The position numbers were made by a program, and so were the translations under genes. Source: Trueperaceae bacterium (lineage in GTDB: Bacteria; Deinococcota; Deinococci; Deinococcales; Trueperaceae). Taken from it: a DNA stretch of 14,935 nucleotides. The stretch is taken from contig SLSM01000129.1 in the NCBI GenBank assembly GCA_007130445.1, positions 1 to 14,935 on the forward strand, read 5' to 3'. Positions 10,209 through 14,935 of this stretch are shown here, in pieces (positions within the stretch are counted from its first letter, which is position 1; every line of letters begins with the position of its first letter). The notes beneath the pieces are model-generated. The model had not been told where the DNA came from. It saw nothing but the letters and a program-made list of their open reading frames with translations, and did no database searches.

Positions 10209-11597
10209 TCAGATGTGCAGCGCGCGACCGTCGACGGCGAGCGCCGCCTCCTTCACGACCTCGGCCAGCGTCGGGTGGGCGTGGCTCAGGCGCGCCACGT
10301 CCTCGCTGCTGGCGTGGAACGCCAACGCCGCCACCAGTTCGGCGATCAGGTCGCCCGCCCGCGCGCCGATGATGTGCGCGCCGAGCAGCCGGTCGGTCTC
10401 CTTGTGCGCGAGCAGCTTCACCTTGCCGTCGGTGGCGCCGATCGCACGCGCCCGACCGTTGGCCTGGTATGGGAAGACGCCCTTGCGATACGGGACGCCG
10501 GCCTCCTTCAGCTGCTCTTCGGTCGCGCCGACGGAGGCGATCTCCGGCTCGGTGTATACCACGTTCGGGACCAGGTCGTAGTCGACGTGGCCGCGGCCGG
10601 TCACGATCCGTTCGACCACGGCCACGCCGTCCTCCTCGGCTTTGTGCGCGAGCATCGGGCCGTGGATCAGGTCGCCGATCGCGTACACCCCCTCGAGCGA
10701 GGTGGCGAAGCGTTCGTCGACGGTGACGAAGCCCCGCGCGTCGGTGTCGACGCCCGCCGCCTCGAGGCCGAGCCCTTCGGTGTTCGGCACGCGACCCGTG
10801 GCGAGCAGCACCATGTCGGCCTTGACGGCGTCGCCCTCGGCGACGCTCACGGTCACGCCCTGCTTGGTGCGCTTCGTGCCGGTGACCGCCACGCCGGTGC
10901 GGATGTCGAGCCCTTGGCGCGTGAAGACCTTCTTCGCCTCGCGCGAGATCTCCTCGTCCATGGTGGGCAGCACCCGGTCGAGGTACTCGAGCACCGTGAC
11001 CTGCGCACCGAGCCGTGCCCACACGCTGCCGAGCTCGAGACCGATCACGCCGGCGCCGATGACGACGAGGTGCTTCGGCACCTCGCTCAAGGCGATGGCG
11101 TGGTCGCTGGTGATGACGCGTTCGCCATCGACGTCGACGCCGTTCAGCGACGCCACGCGGCTGCCGGTTGCGAGGATCACGTGTTCGGCGTGCAGTTCCT
11201 GCACGTCTCCTTCGGCGCCGCGCACGACGACGTGTCCGCGACCCTGGAGCTCGCCGACGCCGGTGATGCGCTCGATGCCGTGCTTCTTGAACAGGTAGGC
11301 GACGCCGTCGGTGTTGCTCTTGACGACCTTGTCCTTGCGCTCCATCATCGCGCCGAGGTCGAGCGTCACGTCGCCGACGACGACGCCATGGTCGGCCAGG
11401 TGGTCGCGCGCCATCACGAAGCGCTCGCTCGACTCGAGCAGCACCTTGCTGGGGATGCACCCGACGCGAACGCACGTGCCGCCGAGCACGCGCTCCTTCT
11501 CCACGCAGGCCACCTTCAGGCCGAGCTGCGCGGCGCGGATCGCGGCGACGTACCCGCCGGGACCGGCGCCGATGACGATCAGGTCGAAGTCAGGCAT
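10209..11597 (-). CDS. lpd: Dihydrolipoyl dehydrogenase (E3)
   Basis: Flavoprotein that reoxidises the dihydrolipoyl arm of 2-oxoacid dehydrogenase complexes with NAD, in the cytoplasm. Length is 462 residues, typical of the family. Visible are the FAD-binding GAGPGG (10-15), the redox disulfide GGTCVRVGCIPSK (C42 and C47), the NAD-binding VIGAGVIGLELGSVWARLG, the second FAD motif YAIGDLIHGPMLAHKAEEDG, and the catalytic His-Glu pair HAHPTLAEV (H441, E446). The ATG at 11597 is chosen because GGAGGA lies 4 nt upstream. An in-frame ATG at 11615 would overlap the candidate -10 box TAGCAT (11614-11619). The gene stands apart from sucAB, divergent from msrAB, so E3 is probably shared with other complexes. 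Confidence 0.96.
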   Translation of the reverse strand: MPDFDLIVIGAGPGGYVAAIRAAQLGLKVACVEKERVLGGTCVRVGCIPSKVLLESSERFVMARDHLADHGVVVGDVTLDLGAMMERKDKVVKSNTDGVAYLFKKHGIERITGVGELQGRGHVVVRGAEGDVQELHAEHVILATGSRVASLNGVDVDGERVITSDHAIALSEVPKHLVVIGAGVIGLELGSVWARLGAQVTVLEYLDRVLPTMDEEISREAKKVFTRQGLDIRTGVAVTGTKRTKQGVTVSVAEGDAVKADMVLLATGRVPNTEGLGLEAAGVDTDARGFVTVDERFATSLEGVYAIGDLIHGPMLAHKAEEDGVAVVERIVTGRGHVDYDLVPNVVYTEPEIASVGATEEQLKEAGVPYRKGVFPYQANGRARAIGATDGKVKLLAHKETDRLLGAHIIGARAGDLIAELVAALAFHASSEDVARLSHAHPTLAEVVKEAALAVDGRALHI

Positions 11598-11613
11598 CGT
11601 GTCCTCCGGCGGC

Positions 11614-11619
11614 ATGCTA
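11614..11619 (-). promoter_or_regulatory. Candidate -10 box of lpd (TAGCAT)
   Basis: TAGCAT on the minus strand lies 16 nt before the lpd ATG at 11597, leaving just enough leader (about 10 nt) to carry the GGAGGA ribosome-binding site. No clear -35 is seen. Its position argues against translation starting at 11615. Confidence 0.4.
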
Positions 11620-11621
11620 CC

Positions 11622-11636
11622 GCGGCGGTGCGCCGC
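11622..11636. repeat. Inverted repeat in the lpd/msrAB divergent gap
   Basis: GCGGCG-GTG-CGCCGC is a perfect 6-bp inverted repeat two bases upstream of the lpd -10 box, in the spacer. It could be an operator. In such GC-rich sequence, short repeats of this kind also occur by chance. The rest of the 143-nt divergent gap shows no clear msrAB promoter. Confidence 0.3.
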
Positions 11637-11740
11637 AGCGGGCCGTCGGCTCGACCGTCCAGGCCAGGGCTGCGCCCACGCGCGCCCGCGACCGTACTGC
11701 CGGCGACGGTGCCCGCGGCGCGCACGGAGTCTGATGCGGC

Positions 11741-12904
11741 ATGGTCGAATGGCTGAACGGACAGCGCTCCACCCTCCTCGTGGCCGCCGTCGCGGCTCTC
11801 CTCATCGCGGCGGTCACGATCGTCCGCGGACAGGCCGATACGCCCGCTACGGCCCCTACGCCGCACGACGAGGCCGCGGTGACCGCCGTCGCGTACTTCG
11901 CCGGCGGCTGCTTCTGGTGCGTCGAGGTCGATCTCGAGAAGGTCGATGGCGTGATCGAGGTCGTCTCCGGCTTCATGGGCGGCCACGTCGCCGACCCGAC
12001 GTACGAGCAGGTCGTCCGCGGCGACACCGGCCATCGCGAGGTGGTCGAGGTCCGCTTCGACCCGACGCGGGTCGAGTACCAGGCCCTGCTCGACGCCTTC
12101 TGGCGCCTGCACGACCCGACCGACGCCGGCGGCTCGTTCGTCGACCGGGGCTTCGTGTATACCTCGGCCATCTACGTCGTCGACGACGAGCAGCGCCTGC
12201 TGGCGGAGGGCAGCCTGGCGGCGCTCGACGCCTCGCAGAAGTTCGACGGGCCGATCGCGACCGTGATCGAGGACGCCGGCCCCTTCTACGCGGCCGAGGC
12301 GTACCACCAGGACTACGCAGCCAACAACCCGCTGCGCTACCGCACCTACCGCGCCGCGTCGGGCCGCGACCGCTTCATCGCGGCGCACTGGGACGGCGAC
12401 CGCACCGTGTACCAGCTGAGCGAACACCTGCCGGCGTGGTTCACGCAGCATCCGGGCGACGAGGCGCTGCGCGCGCAGTTGGGCGACCTCGCCTACCGCG
12501 TGACGCAGCGCAGCGCGACCGAGCGCGCGTTCTCGCACCCCTACGACGCGCTCTACGAGAGCGGCATCTACGTCGACGTGGTGAGCGGCGAGCCGCTCTT
12601 CAGCTCGGCCGACAAGTTCGACTCACGGACCGGCTGGCCGAGCTTCACCCGACCGATCGACGAGCGCTTCGTGACGCTGTACGACGACAGCAGCTTCTTC
12701 ATGAACCGCACCGGGATCGAGAGCCGCTACGCGCTGTCGCACCTGGGGCACGTCTTCGACGATGGCCCCGCGCCGACTGGCCAGCGCTGGTGCATCAACG
12801 GCGCGGCGTTGCGGTTCGTGCCCCTCGCCGACATGCAAGCCCAGGGCTACGGGGCGTGGGTCTCGGCGGTCACGCCCGACGCCTCGGACGACGCTGCGCG
12901 CTGA
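11741..12904 (+). CDS. msrAB: Membrane-anchored peptide methionine sulfoxide reductase MsrA-MsrB fusion
   Basis: Reduces both S- and R-methionine sulfoxide in proteins. Its N-terminal helix (about 10-28, TLLVAAVAALLIAAVTIV) with no lipobox suggests the enzyme is tethered outside the membrane. The MsrA domain (about 48-210) has GGCFWC (catalytic C57, second cysteine C60), VVSGFMGG, YEQVVRGDTGH and AEAYHQDY. The MsrB domain (about 250-365) has GWPSF, LSHLGHVFDDGP and RWCINGAAL with catalytic C351. The two CxxC zinc sites of many MsrB proteins are absent (GIYVDVVSG where GIYxCxxCG is usual). The whole protein holds only three cysteines, so the MsrB domain lacks an obvious resolving cysteine. The ATG at 11741 has only a weak GGAG 12 nt upstream. 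It is the only plus-strand gene here, divergent from lpd and convergent with the nitroreductase-family gene. Confidence 0.93.
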   Translation: MVEWLNGQRSTLLVAAVAALLIAAVTIVRGQADTPATAPTPHDEAAVTAVAYFAGGCFWCVEVDLEKVDGVIEVVSGFMGGHVADPTYEQVVRGDTGHREVVEVRFDPTRVEYQALLDAFWRLHDPTDAGGSFVDRGFVYTSAIYVVDDEQRLLAEGSLAALDASQKFDGPIATVIEDAGPFYAAEAYHQDYAANNPLRYRTYRAASGRDRFIAAHWDGDRTVYQLSEHLPAWFTQHPGDEALRAQLGDLAYRVTQRSATERAFSHPYDALYESGIYVDVVSGEPLFSSADKFDSRTGWPSFTRPIDERFVTLYDDSSFFMNRTGIESRYALSHLGHVFDDGPAPTGQRWCINGAALRFVPLADMQAQGYGAWVSAVTPDASDDAAR

Positions 12905-12909
12905 GCGCG

Positions 12910-12923
12910 GCGCGTCCACGCGC
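12910..12923. terminator. Short hairpin between convergent msrAB and nitroreductase-family genes
   Basis: GCGCG-TCCA-CGCGC is a perfect 5-bp stem with a 4-nt loop in the 30-nt gap between the two stop codons. It could serve both strands. No T-tract is present on either side, so its termination strength is doubtful. Confidence 0.35.
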
Positions 12924-12934
12924 GGGTCGAACGC

Positions 12935-13603
12935 TCACGGCTCGACGAAGCGCGCGATGGCGTCGAGCGGCTCCTTGTCGATGCGTGGCACCGTCGCGCC
13001 TTCGGCCGGAAGGCCGGTGACGATCAGCACGAAGGGCTGCTCGTGCTCGGGCCTCCCCAGCACCGCTCGCAGGAAGCCCATCGGGCTCGGCGTGTGCGTC
13101 AGGGTCGCCAAGCCTGCGTGGTGGAGCGCGGCGAGGAGGAAGCCGGCGGCGAGGCCGACCGACTCCTTGACGTAGTAATGCTTGCGGCGCGCGCCGTCGG
13201 CGCCCTCGGCGTAGGGCCGGGCGAACACCGCGATCAGCCACGGTGCCGTCTCCAGGTACGGCTTGTGTGCGTCGGTCCCGAAGGGCCGCAGCGCGTCCAA
13301 CCAGGCGTCCGGCGCCCGCCCGCCGTAGAAGGCCCGCTCTTCCTCCTCGGCGGCCTCGCGGATCCGCCGCTTCACGTCGGGATCGGAGACCGCCACGAAC
13401 GTCCACGGCTGCATGTTGGCGCCGCTCGGCGCGCGACCTGCCGTGCGGATCGCGCTCTCGATCACGGCGCGCGACACGGGCGTGGTGGCGAAGTCGCGCA
13501 CCGTGCGCCGCGTCGCCAGCGCCGCCTCGAAGGCGAGAGCGCGTTGCAGGCGCTCGTCGTCGGCGAGGTCCGGGTACCCGGTCAGCGGCTCGTGCTCGGC
13601 CAT
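12935..13603 (-). CDS. Flavin-dependent nitroreductase-family protein, iodotyrosine deiodinase (IYD)-like
   Basis: A 222-residue FMN oxidoreductase of the nitroreductase fold, cytoplasmic and probably dimeric. FMN contacts are visible as RRTVRDF (32-38), APSGANMQPW (58-67) and THTPSP (169-174) near the flavin. The lid region EEEERAFY...K keeps E89, Y93 and K114 at the same relative spacing (Y to K is 21 residues) as the substrate-binding Glu157, Tyr161 and Lys182 of human iodotyrosine deiodinase, as I recall that sequence. HYYVKESVGLAAG and LGRPEHEQPFV also fit that clade better than NfsB types. It starts 5 nt after the sucB stop, with GAGG inside the sucB end as ribosome-binding site, so it is probably cotranscribed with sucAB. 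The native substrate is unknown; reductive dehalogenation is an inference from the residues. Confidence 0.88.
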   Translation of the reverse strand: MAEHEPLTGYPDLADDERLQRALAFEAALATRRTVRDFATTPVSRAVIESAIRTAGRAPSGANMQPWTFVAVSDPDVKRRIREAAEEEERAFYGGRAPDAWLDALRPFGTDAHKPYLETAPWLIAVFARPYAEGADGARRKHYYVKESVGLAAGFLLAALHHAGLATLTHTPSPMGFLRAVLGRPEHEQPFVLIVTGLPAEGATVPRIDKEPLDAIARFVEP

Positions 13604-13608
13604 GGTCG

Positions 13609-14880
13609 CTAGACCTCGATCAGCATCCGGGTGGGGTTCTCCACCGCCTCCTTGATGCGCTTGAGGAAGGTGACCGCCTCGCGTCCGTCGACGATGCGGT
13701 GGTCGTACGTCAGTGCCACGTACATCATCGGCCGGATCACGACCTGGCCCTTCAGGGCGATCGGGCGCTCCTGGATCGTGTGCATGCCGAGCACGCCGGA
13801 CTGGGGCGGGTTCACGATCGGCGTCGACATCAGCGAGCCGAACACGCCGCCGTTGGTGATCGTGAAGGTGCCGCCCTGCAGTTCGTCGGGCGTGAGCTTG
13901 CCCGTCTGGGCGCGCTGGCCGAAGTCGCCGATCGCCTTCTCGACCTCGGCGAAGCTGAGGCGCTCGGCGTCGCGGAGCACGGGTACCACCAGTCCGCGCT
14001 TGGTCGACACCGCCACGCCGATGTCGTAGTAGTCCTTGTAGACGATGTCGGTGCCGCGGATCTCGGCGTTGAGCTGCGGGGTGCTCTTGAGCGCGTCGAT
14101 GGTCGCCTTGACGAAGAACGACATGAAGCCCAGACGCACGCCGTGCCGCTTCTCGAAGCTCTCCTTGTACTCGGCGCGAAGCGCCATCACGGCCGACATG
14201 TCGATCTCGTTGAAGGTGGTGAGGAGCGCGGCGGTCTGCTGGGCCGCCACGAGCCGCTCGGCGATGCGACGCCGAAGCGTCGACATCGGAACGGCCTCTT
14301 CGGTCCGACCATCGTGCGCGACGACGGTGGGGGCGCCAGCCGGCGTGCTCTTCGCACCCTTCGCGGCCTCGACGTGTGTCTGCACGTCTTCCTTGAGCAG
14401 GCGGCCGCCGGGACCGGTCGCCTTCACGTCGGACGCCTTCAGGCCGTGCTCGTCGAGCAGGCGCTGCGCGGCCGGCATGACCTTGACGTCGTCGGCTGCG
14501 GCAGGGCCGTCGCTCGAGGCGCCCTTCGGCACGTCGTTCCCCTTCGCCGAGTCGGCGTCTTTCGCCACGGCGGTGTCCTTCGACGTGGCCGTGTCCTTCG
14601 CCGCCCCGTCGTCGTCTCCCGCGGGCGCGGCGTCGGCCGAGGTCCCGGGTTCGACGCTGGCGATCACGTCACCGACGTTCGCGCTGTCGCCGGCCTGCTT
14701 TCGGATGCCGGTCAACACGCCGTCGACCGGAGCGGACACCTCGAGGGTCGCCTTGTCGGTCTCGAGCTCGACGAGCGCCTCGTCCTTGACGACGGCGTCG
14801 CCCTCGCCCTTCAACCAGGTGCCGATGAACACCTCGCTGATCGATTCGCCCACGCTGGGCACGGTCACGTCGACGCTCAT
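13609..14880 (-). CDS. sucB: Dihydrolipoyl succinyltransferase (E2 of 2-oxoglutarate dehydrogenase)
   Basis: Transfers the succinyl group from lipoamide to CoA in the 2-oxoglutarate dehydrogenase core. The 423-residue protein has one lipoyl domain (1-78; lipoylated K43 in ETDKATLEV), an Ala/Asp/Lys/Ser-rich flexible linker (about 79-131, with KDTA-like repeats), an E3/E1-binding domain (about 133-170; MPAAQRLLDEHGL, GPGGRLLKEDV) and the catalytic domain from about 195 with active-site H394 and D398 in DHRIVDG. AEIRGTDIVYKDYYDIGVAVSTKRGLVVPV-type residues and the adjoining E1 end mark it as a succinyl- rather than acetyltransferase. GAGGAG at 14886-14891 is the ribosome-binding site, and its ATG overlaps the sucA stop (ATGA), implying translational coupling. 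The IYD-like gene follows after 5 nt. Confidence 0.95.
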   Translation of the reverse strand: MSVDVTVPSVGESISEVFIGTWLKGEGDAVVKDEALVELETDKATLEVSAPVDGVLTGIRKQAGDSANVGDVIASVEPGTSADAAPAGDDDGAAKDTATSKDTAVAKDADSAKGNDVPKGASSDGPAAADDVKVMPAAQRLLDEHGLKASDVKATGPGGRLLKEDVQTHVEAAKGAKSTPAGAPTVVAHDGRTEEAVPMSTLRRRIAERLVAAQQTAALLTTFNEIDMSAVMALRAEYKESFEKRHGVRLGFMSFFVKATIDALKSTPQLNAEIRGTDIVYKDYYDIGVAVSTKRGLVVPVLRDAERLSFAEVEKAIGDFGQRAQTGKLTPDELQGGTFTITNGGVFGSLMSTPIVNPPQSGVLGMHTIQERPIALKGQVVIRPMMYVALTYDHRIVDGREAVTFLKRIKEAVENPTRMLIEV

Positions 14881-14935
14881 GTCGTCTCCTCGAAGGCGGC
14901 CTGCATCAGCTCGGCCTGCTCGATCTTGTGGCTGC
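14877..14935 (-). CDS. sucA: 2-oxoglutarate dehydrogenase E1 subunit, C-terminal end only
   Basis: Only the last 18 codons and the TGA are inside the window. They read SHKIEQAELMQAAFEETT, which fits the family ending in which a conserved segment (ASPATG) is followed by SHKIHxxEQxxLL-type residues. The stop overlaps the sucB start by ATGA. Position directly before an E2 gene and this ending together support E1 (thiamine diphosphate-dependent decarboxylase). The rest of the gene lies beyond the right edge, so no catalytic residue can be checked. Confidence 0.75.
   Translation of the reverse strand, partial: SHKIEQAELMQAAFEETT

Noticed and set aside
11598..11615. An upstream in-frame ATG for lpd at 11615
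   Set aside because: It overlaps the likely -10 box, while the ATG at 11597 has a near-perfect ribosome-binding site and begins right at the FAD-binding motif.
8874..11756. A 960-codon plus-strand open frame opposite mqnE, the small gene and lpd
   Set aside because: It is the antisense of well-conserved genes and its translation is rich in Asp, Val, His, Arg and Ala with no motif. Long antisense frames are expected in high-GC DNA with strong third-position bias.

Overview
This is a GC-rich (roughly 70% by eye) bacterial chromosome segment, densely packed, with almost every gene on the minus strand. The best guess for the host is a Deinococcota lineage (Deinococcus or Truepera type). The reasons are futalosine-pathway menaquinone genes (mqnE, mqnA), a monomeric NADP-type isocitrate dehydrogenase, and several genes with no Shine-Dalgarno but a TANNNT -10 box 6-10 nt before the start codon, the leaderless layout known from Deinococcus. 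A high-GC actinobacterium cannot be excluded. No tRNA, rRNA, CRISPR array, insertion sequence or phage gene was seen.

Layout from left to right. (1) 1-2502, minus: a large membrane protein running off the left edge. It joins a processive family-2 glycosyltransferase to a C-terminal lytic-transglycosylase/lysozyme-like (SLT) region, and its leader holds competing inverted repeats. (2) 2666-4912, minus: icd, monomeric isocitrate dehydrogenase, followed by a hairpin. (3) 4985-5662, minus: membrane-anchored protein of unknown function. (4) 5684-7879, minus: glgX glycogen debranching enzyme. (5) 7900-8724 and 8751-9893, minus: mqnA and mqnE. (6) 9957-10151, minus: small two-helix membrane protein. 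(7) 10209-11597, minus: lpd (E3). (8) 11741-12904, plus, the only plus-strand gene: membrane-anchored MsrA-MsrB fusion. (9) 12935-13603, minus: flavin nitroreductase-family protein of the iodotyrosine-deiodinase type. (10) 13609-14880, minus: sucB (E2). (11) 14877-14935, minus: the last 18 codons of sucA (E1), overlapping sucB by ATGA.

Functionally, the window carries most of the oxidative half-step isocitrate to 2-oxoglutarate to succinyl-CoA (icd, sucA, sucB, lpd), though in separate transcription units. It also holds the first and second committed futalosine-pathway enzymes, glycogen breakdown, and methionine-sulfoxide repair of the cell envelope. The most unusual items are the glycosyltransferase-SLT fusion, the nitroreductase that keeps the iodotyrosine-binding Glu/Tyr/Lys positions, the one-cysteine zinc-less MsrB domain, and the repeated leaderless promoter pattern. 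I did not find an obviously new multi-gene system. The fusion protein is the closest candidate.
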